Shown: positions 1-14,000 of the stretch, piece by piece
Numbering within the stretch: the stretch's first letter is position 1
How the letters are laid out: the number at the start of each line of letters is the position of its first letter
Source: Labyrinthula sp. Ha
Lineage: Eukaryota; Sar; Bigyra; Labyrinthulida; Labyrinthulaceae
DNA length: 64,000 nucleotides
NCBI GenBank assembly: GCA_015227615.1
Contig: JAALGZ010000037.1
Location: forward strand, 310,001 to 374,000
Reading direction: 5' to 3'
Position numbers and translations under genes: made by a program
The notes under the pieces: model-generated
Databases searched by the model: none
Told to the model about the DNA's origin: nothing
Seen by the model: only the letters and a program-made list of their open reading frames with translations

Positions 1-2962
1 CAGCAATGTTATTGAGTTGCTTGAACAAATATAAGAACATATTTGTGGGTAAAATAGTTCTATAGCTTTGAGAAATTGAAAAATCCGGGAATATTATAGA
101 TCTGTTTAAATACAAAAATTTTGCCCAACTTGGGATTCCCAATTCTAATATATGTATGTATCTTAAACGGCATAAATTACTGGAATACTGCATGTCCTAT
201 ATCTGGCAAAATGCATCTCCAAGACAAAAAGGAAGACTAATGCTTATCTCCCTAACTAAATGAATTTTGTATCGATTTTGATCATCCTTTTTCTGAATGC
301 TCAATATCTAACTGAAACCTGAAATGAACTAGTTTCTGAAATACTTGTTCATCTAGAAGTAATTAATGTCAGTTCTAATGAGCCAAACCTTGCCTTGCAT
401 ACACGTATCTTAGAGAGAAAACCACAAACAAGATTTAAGAAATGGAGCAGAAACTTTAAGATATGTTAAAATGTTTAGATTTTTTTCAATCCAGCTCAAA
501 TAGCAAGTTCTCTTTATCGTAAGAGTCACACCAGTACTTCAACATAACCAGTATGAAATGTCTGAGATTGAATTTCTTCTACTGTAGCCTCAATATAAAC
601 ACACTTATCTTGAAAAACAAATATATTTCTTCGAAATAGTCAATGTGGTGGAAGTTTTCCTTTAGAAAAATATTAGCATTTCTTGAGAGATTGAAACATG
701 AAGATAAAGACAAGAGCAAAGAAAAGGTTTACAATATTTCATCGAAACTGCATCTATGTACAAGACAAATTAGTGTCCCTACAATATTAGTTCATCTTTG
801 GCATCAGCGCGTAACTTTTAGTTACTATATTCATATGGCACAAGGGGTATGTTCTTGGCTGATGTAGAAGTCGTAATGTGTATGAGACGAACTCTAAATA
901 ACTGGGCATTCACAATTTATCGACATATAGATAAGCTATGCTACATGATTAGTATTTAGTACAAATCATCCTCAATAGCGCGGAAATATTTGTCTTATTT
1001 TAGTGATTTTCAGTCGAGAGGTTATCTTTTTCCTGGGTTATTTACCTTCCTGGATAAGACATAAGCAGCAATGCACCGTGCAAAACCTTATATAATAAAC
1101 GCATGTATAGGCATTGAGTATCACATATATCCATTAAAAGCGTAGGTACTCTGTCATCGTGCTAAGACACTTATACGAAAAAGAAATTCTTCTCGCATAA
1201 TGCAAAGCCACAGATTAACTAAGTATTTTCAACCATGCCATGAATATAAGTTTTTCCATCTTAAAGTTGAAAAATGGCACTACTATGGAACTCTAAACTG
1301 AAATTATTATCTCCATACAAAAGCTACGATTATGTTTAAAAACTCTACAATCTCATTTATTTAAAAACGCGGAAAGTAGTATTATGAGTTCTATGATTCT
1401 TTAGGGTTGGTTATTAACTAGATAAGATTTCTATAATTGTGTTCTTTCAGTTTTTCGATCAATTACTTACTACCTGCAATTACTGTAGTTAGATAAAACT
1501 AGACAACAACACAATTTTTTCTCCAGAAACATAGTTGGAAAAAAACAAACAGATACTAATAAAACTCTGTTGATTGAACTACTTGCTCCTCAAATACACT
1601 AAAAGCTAAGTTAGATGTGGATACTACACGGATGACTAACTTCAAATTCACTGAATAGTTCAAAGCATACGAAAACATTAGAAGCGAATACTGGTCCTAA
1701 GGTAAATGAGAACCAAATGTTCAAGTTCCCCGTTGCGGTAGCTTTACTTAGACATTATTTATGACCTAATGACAAACATTTTCATTTTTCCAAGTCACCT
1801 ATCAACCATGAATGTAAGAATTTACTAGCGACCGTATGAGCCAAAGTTCTCTTGCCAACTAAGTTTCAAATAAGGATATTTTTTCAAATTAATCTTCATC
1901 TTGTGATGCTTATGTATTTAAGAGAAATATAGCTATCGCTGGAATTGAAAGTTATGGCCTACATCTGTTAATGTTTACATTAAGTTTTTATCTTTTAGAA
2001 GCTTCATGTAGATTATACGGCAAGTCAAACATTGCAGGAGTTTTTCCATCTAGAACACAATCAATGACTAAATCAGTAAACAAATGCTGTCTATGGTACA
2101 TTATTCTAGATTCATTTAAGCATTTAAGCTTGGAGCAAAAGTTACACACCATTTCTTTGTGCTGTTACCTCAATTTTAGGTCAATATGTGATAAAACTTT
2201 GGTCGAAATACTACTTGTTTCAACTAAAATAACCCATATGATTTTAATTCCATGATATATAAGCTGCACCCATATAAATAAATGGGTTTAAAGCCTACCC
2301 TTATTTAATATATTTTTTCAGTCCGTACTGGAAATGAATTCAAAGGTTTCCCATTCTTAGATTCTGTAAGCTCGGTGTTACCAAAAAAACACTACAGTCA
2401 AGACTAAACCCAAAACTATTGTTACCAAAATTAGATTATCTCAATTGAGATACAAGTTTTAAGGATTATCTTTCATATATTAATACTATCTAGTTTTCAA
2501 GTTTCCAGGTGGAGTCTGAATACTCGACTCTTTTGTTTCATTTATACTCTTGTACACTCATAGTAACCTAAGCAAAAATCCACAGTAAAAGACAATTTGA
2601 TGATAATATGCCTTAGTTAGGGAGAATATTTCCAATCTTGAGTCTTAAACTAAGTGTTTTCTGACTAGGATAATCTATCATCAGTCAAAATATGGATTCT
2701 TGTTTCGGTTTAGCCTGCAAAGATATATGATATGACTGCAGGATTTTCATATACCTTGATACAAGTAGAACAAAAATAGGGCTGCAATATTAAATTATAT
2801 ATAGTATTACCTTGAATCTAATCCTTTCTTCAAACCAGGACCGGAAAAAAGCATCAAGGCAACGAAAGTGTTCTGTTTATCCAGTTGAACAGTCAAACTC
2901 TAACGGAACGTTACCAGTAAAACATACACAAGGCCACGTGGCCCACGAGGAAAAGAAAAGGT
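1..2962. other. AT-rich stretch without a recognisable gene
   Basis: I see no supportable coding region here. Open frames are short (at most about 94 codons), lack family motifs and have no partner frame across plausible mini-introns. No tRNA-like A/B box pair was noticed. The last 20-30 bases hold the E-box/G-box palindrome listed separately. Confidence 0.5.
2932..2943. promoter_or_regulatory. 12-bp palindrome with CACGTG core just upstream of riboflavin kinase
   Basis: The perfect palindrome GGCCACGTGGCC lies 19 bp before the ATG of the riboflavin kinase gene. CACGTG is the classical E-box/G-box core bound by bHLH and bZIP factors in eukaryotes. A regulatory role here is inferred from position and symmetry only. 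It could instead lie in the 5' UTR. Confidence 0.35.
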
Positions 2963-3415
2963 ATGACAGAAAAACTCTTAAGCAAACCCATTATTCTCTC
3001 TGCAAACGTGATCAAGGGTTTTGGTCGAGGTGGAAAACTACTTAATTGTCCAACAGCTAATTTAGACCTATCAGAGCATCCAAAAGTTTTAGAAAATATT
3101 CCTTGTGGTGTCTATTATGGCTGGGCTAGACTCGAAGGAAAAACATACAAGACAGTTGCATCTATTGGATGGAATCCAACATTTGAGAATAAAGTGAAAA
3201 CTGTAGAACCTCATTTAATACATAACTTTACTCGGGACTTCTATGGAAAAACTTTAGATGTTATCTTTTGTGGATTCCTCAGAGATGAACTTAAATTTGA
3301 TGGTATAGAATCTCTTTCTAAACAAATTCAAAAGGATATTGTAGCAGCTAAAGTAGCATTAGATGAACCTAAAGCTCTATCTTTTTGTCAAAGTTTTTCG
3401 TCATTAATCGACTAA
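2963..3415 (+). CDS. riboflavin kinase (flavokinase)
   Basis: A 150-residue protein of the usual length for stand-alone eukaryotic riboflavin kinases (EC 2.7.1.26), which phosphorylate riboflavin with ATP to give FMN. The family signature runs the whole length. GFGRGGK and the CPTANL motif (residues about 19-32) form the nucleotide/riboflavin-binding loop and include the Thr-Asn pair. GVYYGWA follows, then SIGWNPTF. EPHLIHNF carries the conserved Glu/His, and DFYGKTLDV and GFLRDELKFD follow. There is no FAD synthetase domain, so it is the monofunctional eukaryotic type. The ATG at 2963 is chosen because it gives full family length and upstream codons in this frame do not continue the homology. 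It ends with TAA. The neighbour (4144-5079) is convergent. No intron is needed. Confidence 0.93.
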   Translation: MTEKLLSKPIILSANVIKGFGRGGKLLNCPTANLDLSEHPKVLENIPCGVYYGWARLEGKTYKTVASIGWNPTFENKVKTVEPHLIHNFTRDFYGKTLDVIFCGFLRDELKFDGIESLSKQIQKDIVAAKVALDEPKALSFCQSFSSLID

Positions 3416-4143
3416 GTTAGTGAGGTTTAGCTCAATGTTACATTACTGCTCATTTGTTAACCTAAAGAATAAAAAAACTTTGGGAGAAGGTCCATTCAGC
3501 AATGAAAACTAAAGCTGGAACTGAATCTTGTCAAAGAGTGTTCCTTAGTTAACAGGCTCTAAAAAAACTAAAGTCTTTAGAGTGTAATCCTAAGGGTTCA
3601 TTTTTCAAATTTGAGCGCCATTGTCGGTAAAAGACGTTTAAAAAATAAGTCTTAATAGATTGGGCTTATTTTTTTCTTAAGTATCAGGCTTTCCAGTAAC
3701 TTAAATCCGAAAAGTTTAATCTTAAGATATTTACCTTCTTGCTTTTGGTTTGTTATTTTTCTTGGTTTGGTGTTCAACTGGTTCTCATATGCTATAATTT
3801 TGGGCAAAATCCCCAAAAGCAATAAATGCAAGTTTTAGATCTGTAACGACCAGAATTTTGGCAAAGCTAGAATTTTACTCGTGTAGGACCAAATAAAAAA
3901 AACCATCAGGTTAAATAATAGTTTTTTCGACACATAATCTTTCAACAAGATTTTGGGTACTCAAACATAATTCACCCAAATTACAAATTTAAGCAAATAA
4001 GCGAGAAACTAGCAAACTCTATACTATTGCAAACAGCAAGGAAAAAACACAGGTGAGGAATACGAAAATATTCCTGCAGAGAGAAATTTCTAGCCTTTCA
4101 GAACGGAAATACTTTGTACAAAACACGCTCTGTTTGATATAAT
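3416..4143. other. convergent intergenic region
   Basis: This 728-bp gap separates the 3' ends of the riboflavin kinase gene and the opposite-strand hypothetical gene. It is AT-rich with T- and A-tracts suited to 3' UTRs and polyadenylation. I see no coding frame or RNA gene in it. Confidence 0.5.
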
Positions 4144-5079
4144 TCATGTTCGAAACATTAATGCAGCTTTTCTTATCTTGTCCAGTGTATCTTGTGGTAA
4201 AGCATATCCTGGTTCTTTGCTAATCGCATCCCTTGACTTTTGAATAATATCGTCAAAGTTTCTTTCCTTCCAGTTTACAAAACCTACTAGTCTTTTCAAC
4301 TTATGATCAATCGCTCTCTTCTTTCTTTTTACCCCCAAATAATTTGCTGCAAGGCAAATTATCTTCAACTCCTGTTGCACCAATGGTTCAACCAGATGCA
4401 AACATACAGATTCTTCTAATTTTGTCCACCTTTCACCAGAGGAAACATTTTCTAAGCCACTACCAATTGTAGCAAAATTTCCTTTGCCTAATTCTGACTC
4501 ATTTGCATTTAGTAGTCTTGACAAGTTGCTTAAATGTGAGGTGTTATACTCGTAATCAACTACGTTTTGGTTTGTTTCAGTTTTAACTCTTTTTGGGTAT
4601 ATTTCGGATTCGTGTTCTCTTGCCGCAGAATGCTTCCGCACAAAAGGGATTTTCGACTGCTCAAGCGATCTATCGTTTAGTAAGTCTTCTAGATTTTGCA
4701 AGCTCGGTTGATGGTGATGTGCAGTTGATCCAAACGCATTATTGCGAACGTTTAACCTCCCAAAGTTGCTTCCATAGTATCCAGGTGCTTGGAACGACGG
4801 TTGCACAGTAGGAAATTGCCAGTTGTGTATCGAGGAGAAGGAGAGGCTTGGGTTCGCATAAGGTTGCATAGAAGGATCTGTCAAGCTGTGCTCAGGAACA
4901 GCTGGCAAAACGAAATCACCGAGTTTTGATGATCCTCCAACTCGGTAGATGCTTCGACGATGTACTTGAGACGTAAGATCTGGGATCGTTGAAGTTAAGG
5001 CATCAGATGGAAATCCTTTCCCAGGAAAGGAGGATCCAAAAGGTAGCTCATTCTCACTTAAACTGTGCTTGTAATTCAT
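4144..5079 (-). CDS. hypothetical protein, possibly nuclear with a Myb/SANT-like C-terminus
   Basis: An uninterrupted 311-codon frame ending in TGA. The N-terminal two thirds is low in hydrophobic residues, rich in Ser/Asn/Pro/Gln and probably disordered. A basic patch (KRVK, about residue 165) could be a nuclear localisation signal. From about residue 215 the protein is ordered and helical. RWTKLEESVCLHLVEPLV resembles the first helix of a Myb/SANT repeat (Trp plus acidic helix), followed by a basic stretch (LGVKRKKRAIDHKLKRLVG) like a recognition helix. I do not recognise a named family, and the Myb/SANT idea is inference from this pattern only. The start codon follows a region rich in stops, and its leader is A/T-rich. 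It converges with the riboflavin kinase gene. Codon use is more balanced than in the flanking non-coding DNA, which supports a real gene. Confidence 0.7.
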   Translation of the reverse strand: MNYKHSLSENELPFGSSFPGKGFPSDALTSTIPDLTSQVHRRSIYRVGGSSKLGDFVLPAVPEHSLTDPSMQPYANPSLSFSSIHNWQFPTVQPSFQAPGYYGSNFGRLNVRNNAFGSTAHHHQPSLQNLEDLLNDRSLEQSKIPFVRKHSAAREHESEIYPKRVKTETNQNVVDYEYNTSHLSNLSRLLNANESELGKGNFATIGSGLENVSSGERWTKLEESVCLHLVEPLVQQELKIICLAANYLGVKRKKRAIDHKLKRLVGFVNWKERNFDDIIQKSRDAISKEPGYALPQDTLDKIRKAALMFRT

Positions 5080-8000
5080 TTCTACAAATTCTTACCAACA
5101 GTCGACTTTTATAATCTCCCCGTTTGCAGTTTTCGGCAACACGCGTCCAAATCTCAACTTTCACTAGTGAAAACAATGTTTCTATATCGCTACAAATCTA
5201 TTTAGATCTTTCTTTTTTCTACGTTTTTTTATCAACTTTTGATTTAGTTAAACAGATAGACGAGATTAGAGAATCGAAATGAATGCTTTTTTCGTTAGTT
5301 TTGGTAAATTATTTTATGTCGGAAAGAAGGCGAGTAAAAAACAGCCAATCAAATTGTGCTGAATTTCAGTGCAAATCCATATTGATCATTTTGTACGGTG
5401 TACTATGAAATACAGAAATATATAATTTATCGTTCTTAAAACTCATGATGTCATTACCCTATCGTATTCTTACCAGAATTAGTTTAAAAAAGTATTGGTT
5501 TGTTTGTAATAAGACACCGTATTCTTTCTTAAAACACTGGTGATGGTGAAGAAAAAAACTATGTTTTTCTTCTTAGGGTTGTGGATTTTGTGTAGATAAT
5601 GATGCAGTCTAAAGCTAAAAATAAGATACGTCGCTTTGGGTAGGAAGTTATTTTTCTAGTCCTTAACTAAGACGATGACTTCGTCGTTCTTGTTTTTCAG
5701 TTCCCGGAGTTAGAATCGGAGAAACCATAATAGTACAATAAGATCAAATAGAGGTTTAAGAAGTCAATTTACAGTATATTCCTCTTTAACCATTAATATG
5801 ATATCCACCTCTAACGTCAAAAAAAATAAAACAATAACATCAAGTTTAGAGGACAAGGTCCCCTCATTTGGTTAACACGCCTGTTTTATATATATATATA
5901 TATAGCTCTGATTATACTTTAAAGAGTTAAGACAATATCTTCAGAGTGTCTAGAAGAGCATTACACTATTTGAGGACACTCGTATATTGAATAGGCTAAA
6001 CTGGGCCCATAAACTAATAGCAAAACAGTAAGAATATGTCTTAGAAACCTTATAACTAGTTTTTTTTTAGTTTTTTTTATGTTCTTTTTTCAATCTATTT
6101 CAACACGCAGCCTTTGAGCAGGCAGGTTACAAAAACTATAAACCAAGTTCAGCATAGTTTGGACATTGTCACTTGTGATTCGAGTTATTATGTGTACATT
6201 AGAGAGAGTAATTAGCGATAATACTGATTTTAGAGAAGCAGCTACGATAGGGGTATGTAGCCAGATTTACTTTTAACAGTAGTTCGAGAAATATATTAAA
6301 AAATAGAAGCAAATACTAAAAAGAAAATGAATTTTAAGAAAAGTTGAAGGACCTAATAGCCATCAATATATAAGGCTACAACAAACTACAGTCTTTTTAA
6401 CGACCTTTGGGAGTTTTGCAGGGTCATTCTTAACTCCTCTCAAGCCTATATGTTGATATCTTGGTAGCTTTAGTTTCTTGCAAACCTCAGCTGAAGACAA
6501 GAGCACGCTCAACAGGGCTTGAATACTACTAAGACCTCTGCCAGAAGAGTTAATTTAGCTTTAAAGGCCTTTTATGAGTTAAACCAGTTACATAGAAATT
6601 GTCAGGAAAGCTCAGCAAAGGTTTAATGTCAAGACATTCTTTGAATCTCAGGCAACTAACAAGCACCTTTTTTGGAGTACAAAACTGTTGCCCAAAGTCG
6701 TTGCTTAATTGCTTACCTCCCTTCTTGCCATGACCATGTCTGCAACTCTCGATTTAAGATTTTTCCTAACCGGATCACTGCTAGGTATACAAATTCAGCG
6801 TGAACCTAAATAGTTGCTAACAGGGGTTAGTACTATTATTTGTGTTCAATCCTTCACCTTATAATTAACCAAAATCAGTGAAACGCTAATTAGAGCTGTT
6901 TTAAGCGTCTTTGATTTTGTTTTTCTTAAGAGCTATTTGACTGAATTTGCAGATTTCTCGATGGTGAAAGTAGAAACAGTGGACCCATAGTCTTGATATT
7001 ACTTCCTCTTCATAAGGTAACCCTGAAGATGAATATTTGGGTTACTTGAATAAAATAAAACTAGGTAGAAAAATGATCTGAAATAAAGTATTTGCACCTC
7101 CGAGGAATTAAGGACTACTTGGCTAAGCTCTACTTTCGTTAGACATTTTTCGCTTCTCTTAATAGAGCACCAAAACTTTTACTTAATTCAACAAGGATAA
7201 CTCTAGCTAACTAGACACAAGCCCTAGTATTTAAACTAAGTTGAAATTTGTCAATTTGTTTGGAGTCGTAACTCCCATATAGGTAGCAGTGTCATTATAT
7301 GTTTCATTGCTTAAGTCTTAGGCGAAATGTTGTTGTACAGTAGAGATCCCTGATTACGGAATCTTACGAACTGCAGACTTCATATTTCTATATAACGTTG
7401 TCAAGACTTATAGCTAAGCTCTAAATAAACTTAGCCACTCAAGCTACTCTATTACCTATCTACAATATCTATTTAAAGATCAAATATCTGTAGAGGGTTC
7501 GAATAAAGTCTTTTACATAAGGTGGAAATCAACTATCCTAATATAACCTGGAAAGAGATGTGTTAAGCGGAAGAAATTTGCAATTCTATAATAGTAACTG
7601 GACTACACCAAAACATGTTTTTTCAAAGGATATGCAAGAAATAAAATTACAGAAATATAAACTGAAAGCATCTATATTTGTATGAGACATGGAGGAACTA
7701 AATATCTGCTACTGGTGATGCTATCAGCAGGGGTTGACTGTTTTGTAAGAGCGTTATGTTTCGATACCCGTCGATGTAGATTTCAAATACAACTGATGAT
7801 ACCCGCGGTTTGAATACCCCGTGTTAAACTTAAGAAAGGTGAAAATGTAAAATGAGGTTCCTGTACTTGTTAAAGAAAAGCAATGGTGAAGCTATATACA
7901 CATTTATTGTGTAAGAACTTTCTTAGATCATGCCCAAGAGTTGACAAGGGTACTGAAAAACAAAGATCTAAGATAATTTCAGATCCAGTTAATTGAATTT

Positions 8001-11000
8001 CCAACAATCTAACTTTCAATTGCAGAGTAACATGTTAATAACTTGCATAAAATTTAGTTAACGTATCATTATACGGAGAAACAATATTTCTTAAAGAAAC
8101 AAAAAGAAATTATTTCTGTACATATACTAATTTTTTTAACCTTTAGACATAGAGCACCAAAAGAGTATAGTAGCTCCATCTGTTACTAAGAAACGAGTAT
8201 GAAAGGAGACTATGAATACGATCTCTGGATACAATGAAAAAACTTAGGAAGTATTCTTTTCATATTCATCAAGAGCACTCTACATGGAACCAAGAACCTT
8301 GAAGACAAAGGAGCTTGCATATATAAATAGGTTAGAGTCTATTTATTGCTTTCCTACACTCAAGAAACATGTATATGGTAGCAAGTAACATAGAATAAAA
8401 TAGATATGGATTGTGCGATAGAATTCTGTGTACCGAGATATTATCCTCTTTATATTGAGTACTGGGTAATGTAAGAATTCCTGTATGTAGCTGTAAAGCC
8501 TAGATCAACCATTAGCTCACATTTTATAACATCGTTCGACTCAATTACAGCGGAAGTTTCTTTTTCATGAATAATTAACGACATCTTCATGGGTCAGACA
8601 GCAGAGAGAATATTCTTGTTTAATAATGAAAGAAATTTGAACTAAGTACCTAATCACAGCAAAGGTTACGAAGCTATATGTATGGTTACTTGAGTGTGAT
8701 AACGTGTGACCACTCTCCACATATTTAAAAGTGTATTTGTGTATCTCAGTTATCTCTTAACGTTTATATCAGTATTTATATTTTACACTAATGACGTGGC
8801 AAAATCTCAAGTGTGTAATAAAACAAAACACTTACACGTGCATGTCCCAAAATATGGAAGAAAAAAATTCCATAATTATTATCCGGTTTAAGCTAATATA
8901 TATATATATGTACGGAAAGAAGCTTTAAAACCAGGCCAAAGTTATTAACTGGTCTTAACAACCACACGTAAAACTTTTCTGGCACTGTGAAATAGCGTAG
9001 GTAGTACCTCTGAGATATAGAAACGATAAATGAAGAACCTAGTGTGGGTTTTGAATCTAAGAAGAGGTGGTAATGTTAAAAAAATTAGGGTTCAAAAGCT
9101 TAACTGAATCTAGTTTCTTCAAACCATGCTATTTATCCCTGAAGCTTATCTTAAGAATGAACATCTGAGGCAAAATCCGATTTTTCGTTCATATGAATAT
9201 AACTTCTTTAATATTTACAAGAATTAGAGCACTGGCCTGATCCACATCACTTCCTTTCAAGTGCAGGTTCAGAAAAAATGGTTAACCTATGGAAATAGGC
9301 GAAACTATATTTAGATGTTATAAACACCTAATTTGATGTTACGCAGAGTAACACAGAGCAAGGGTATGATGTTTTTCTTTTTTATCTGATTGTTCTTCTT
9401 GTTCGACGCAGATGCGGATGTCTCTTTATTAGGGAGAGTTTAATAGAATGCGAAGACCAGTTTCTATGAACACTTTACAAGTTCCACTTGGTTCACATAT
9501 GCAAAATGTCAAAGCATTAACCACAACACATAGAAACTTTTTTTCTTAGTAAACTTCTAGGCGCTATGGAACTAGGCATCAGATTAGCTAAAAATTGATA
9601 AATAATAATTTATTACTGTTTTATTTCTAGTTATAACTAACAGAACTGTGTTTTTGTTTCTTTTCAAATTATGTTTATTCTATTTTGATATTATATTGTT
9701 TGTCGGTACAAGGTTTGGCCACATGGACTTGGATCAAGAGTAAAGAAAATCAGTTTGTACCGCACAAAAACCTTCAAAACCCAGCTCACATGGTCCAGTG
9801 GTACCTTAGTTTCGAGTTTTCACGGACCATATTTCCATTTCCACAGCTCTTTATAGTATGTCAAAATAAAAAAATGACTATTTTACTCAAGGCCACGGAA
9901 CCACACTTTGCAATGATAATTGAATATAAACTTCCAACCAAGTGGTATTGTCTATATTGATGTCTATGAATAAGGAAAATGTGCGGTTGAAAAATATATT
10001 GATGAATTATCAATATAGCAAATCCGGCCCCTATATAGAACGCCTAAACAATATTTAAATTTTACAAAGATACTATTCTATTTCAAAAGGAAATGTTATT
10101 GCAAAGCTTTAATCATCGGTAGAGTTTTATTAAGGCACTAGCTAAGTCCCTTAGAAGAAAACATCGACAGCAATAAGGATTCATATGCCTCGTGTAAAAA
10201 GTTGCTGAAAACCCCTTTTTCACAGATACATCGTTAAGAATCTATAAACGAGGCTACTGTCTATCTTTCTTGCTTGGTTATGATCTTAGCACTATCTAAA
10301 TCTTTGCGGAAAGGCCGATGCGGGTAGTAGCGTTTTCTTATTGTGCAAGAATTGCACTTTGCTAACTCTAGTGCCTGAAAAATAGCAATTTCTTTAACTA
10401 AAATTTAGTAGAACTACCTCATAACTTTCTTAATGGTTGATAGTTTAAGCAAAATGAGAATTTTTTAAGTTCATTATTTCTTATCATATCTATTCGGTTT
10501 GCCTTCTTTGCTGAGGCTTTCGTAATTGTGGCTGATAAACGAGCAGCATTAAAGTTCTTTTTGTCTTCAAATACTGAAACAAAAATTTATTGTTGGTCTG
10601 GTATCTCATTCCTAGGAGTTCATATTGGCTTTTTTAAACTTTCTACTTGTCTACTTCAAATAAAAAAATACAAACTAATCACCAATAGTTCTTCAAACAT
10701 GGTGGCTTGATATAGAAAACCTGTGTGAACTATAAGATATCTTTCATAGATAGGTAGTTTGCTACATTACTTCTGAAGCTAAATAAATATAATCCAAGCT
10801 ATTTAAAATATATTGATCTACTATTATTATTTGATTGAGGTAACAAAATATATCAGCGCTGTGGTTTCAGTGATACATGTCTGTTTACAGTTTCTTAGAT
10901 GAAATGGCCATCAATTGTTTCAATCTACCCAAGAACCCTATCCTCTTTCATTTCCCCACTTTTCAATCAAAATAATGTTATAATATGCTATTTATTCTTC

Positions 11001-14000
11001 TTAAGTGGTTGGTTTATTCCATGATCTTGAGCTTTGGAAATTAGAAAACATATTCTATTTGGTTATGACTAGGGATGTCCACCTGAAATGTGAAGAAAAT
11101 CTTTTGCGTTCTACCCCTTCTATAATCAAAGGAAGGTTGAGCATATGAACACTATTTTTGTTTTTCCACCAAGATTCACTATGGATCTACTTTGTTAAAA
11201 AAATCTCGGACATAAGTCTGTTGTGTTACCTGTTGCTTGCTTCAGGAGCATGAATCTGATTCCTTCTCGTAAAAGAAAACATACGTTTGAAAAATTGTCT
11301 TCTAGTCGTAGATAGAAGTTGTAAGAAAATTTCCCTGTTAATTTAAATTATATCACTCATTATTCATGAGTTTGTGTAAGTTTTTTGCCCAAAAGGCTAG
11401 CAACCATTAACAATTTTCGAGAGTATTTGATATCGAGCATTTGGTCCATTGTCTGTTTTTGAATGAACTTTGGAAAAAATAGTTAAAATCTAGATTCACT
11501 AGAATTCATGCTATTAAGATTATGGGTTGCTATATTTTAAGGTTGATACGACAAGTTCTCAAATTCATTTGAGAAACCTTCTTAGTGCTAGTTTTTACTT
11601 TCTATTATATCCCGCTCATCTAAACCAAGTTAGATAATACAAAAAACTCAAGGTTTGTATATTTTAAGAAATATACCTTATTCAAAGAAAAAGTTAATAT
11701 TTGTACTAATACACTTAATTGGAACACATGTCAGTATAAAAATATAACAAACTTTATAACAAGTTTTATTAAGGCTGGTTCTAATACAAATTCCACGCCA
11801 TAGAAAAAAATCAGCTTCCTACACGTACTATGTGTTCAGTTAACAAAATTGTCGCCTAATACATATTTCCTTAAGGAACTTTACCTAAATTAAACATAAA
11901 ATTGGTAAACAGTACTGATATCTATATATAAATGAATATGGGGAACATTACCAAGCATCAGCCAATGTACCAAAGTAAATAAATTTGAGCTGATCTTGAA
12001 GGCGACCAAGATAATATGTTGAACGAATAAACATACATATATTTTTGTTCAAATCATTATCTGAAATTTTCCTGAGAAATCAAACACTAGGTACAAGGGC
12101 TGCATTCTTCCTTCTAGAAGCAAAAAAGACAAATCTATTAGGTGCAAGTACTGCACAAACTTAGTTTATTATGTTATCACTCAATCCAAAATACCATAAG
12201 TTGTTCTATTTAATGTGTTTTTAGTTTTACTCAGTGTGTTATTTGAGATACGGAGAATCTTCGCAAAGTCGATATGAATTCAATATAGTTTTCAACTTTA
12301 CTAGGAAGAAGTAAATACAATGCTGTGACAATGACCTTTAGTATACAATTAATTGTATTCAAATCATGTTGATACCGCGCTACTTTCAAATTAGAAATCA
12401 TGGTTAGCTTTACGCTTAGAACATGGAAAAACACGAATTAAGGATTATATGTACTTAATAAAGAGTACTAACTATTGACAGTTCCAAAATATTTCTTGTC
12501 TGAAGACAAGGAATCCGCTCAAACAACGTTATTGCATCCGGGAGCACATTTTGTGACAAAAAAAGTTAAATCCTAAGACATAGTAAATATAATATTTTGG
12601 AACTAGTTACTTTTTTAGAATGTAGAAACTTGTTAAAAAATGCAGATATCCCAAGTATAGAACATTAGTAGTGATGGTGCGAGCATCGATATACATAGTC
12701 GGATCTAGGATAGGTTAAGAAGAAAGCCGTTTAGCTAGGCATCGAGTAAAACAAGTACCGCTTAAAGTTAATCTTACTTATTGCCAAGAAATCACAAAAC
12801 CTTAAATAGACTGACCCGTGGAAACTTGAGAAACCAAAACGAAAGAAATGGGATATTGAATCACAATTGTTGGTGTATTTGATAGCTCCAACCTCTGTAC
12901 TCTCTAAGCAGAACTGTAAATTTTAGTTTAAACACCCAAAGATTGTTAACCCAAAGATTCTGCAAAAATTGACTACATTTTTCTTGACTTTAATTTCCGT
13001 GACCCCAAATTCATTGATACTTTATTTATTGTTGTATTCTTCACTTGAATTCTAATGCCCTAGAAAGACGTTCCTGATTACTAAGAGTTACATTGAAAAT
13101 AAAGAATTGACAGAAAAAAGTCTTGATTATAGAGACGTATACGTGTTAGGAAATGGTTAAAAAGCTTTCTGGTCTATGATTTTTTAGTTTCTGACCGGTC
13201 AATTATGCGATTAGTTTAACCCTCTTTACTAATAAACTCCATACTCAAAAATTGAGTTCTCCCGAGTGTATGGATGTGTAAGATACGCAGAATATTGCAA
13301 TAAGAAACTATATTTTTAGCTCATAATTCCGAATTTCAACACCTAGAATCATATCTTGCTTCAAATTTTAATGTCGTGGAATCCAATAATTCAATCTGTT
13401 TTTTAAAACTTTTCATATTTAAGTGCTTCCGCACCTTCGAGAAAAAAACCCTGGGTTGCTTTTGAATGCTCAGTTTTAAGGACTGGGATTTAGGTAGAAC
13501 ATATTGCTTCTATTTACTGCCCGTAGATTTAATTGAAAAAAAAAAGATGCACTTTTCACCACCACAGTTTTCAATTTTTAATTGAGACCCATAGAATGCC
13601 AAAATTTTTTGGACAAAATTTTCATACCCTCATATAATCCTGGAAAATTATTTAACTCTCGCATTCCAAAATCTTTAAATTTTAACTGTTGCAAGAAGCA
13701 TTGCAAAGTGAATCATCAATGAGAATCAAATCTCTTTTTTTAGAGATTTTATGCGACATCGAGTGAGTTTAATTCAGTCTTGATACCGCATGTAGCAATA
13801 AATGTGGTATAAGGAATATAGTCAGGATCTCTGAGTGAACTATTACATAATTTAAGCTGAGAAAAGAAAGAAGAGTTAATTCAGGAGTATTTTAAGAGTT
13901 TTTAAGGAAATTACAAAGCCTCTGAATGATCATCCTTACTGTCATTCTATAACTTATGTCTGATATTTTCCACAACCCTTAGATTGGAAGAGAGGGTCCC

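Noticed and set aside
2812-3045. 77-codon frame overlapping the start of riboflavin kinase
   Set aside because: Different frame, no motif, and overlaps the strongly supported kinase. It is the 5' region read by chance.
7490-7510. GGTTCGAA-like B-box of a tRNA gene
   Set aside because: No matching A-box or cloverleaf arms at the right distance. The B-box consensus also fails at the end.
9685-9960. 91-codon plus-strand frame as a gene
   Set aside because: No recognisable motif, no partner frames and composition like the surrounding non-coding DNA.
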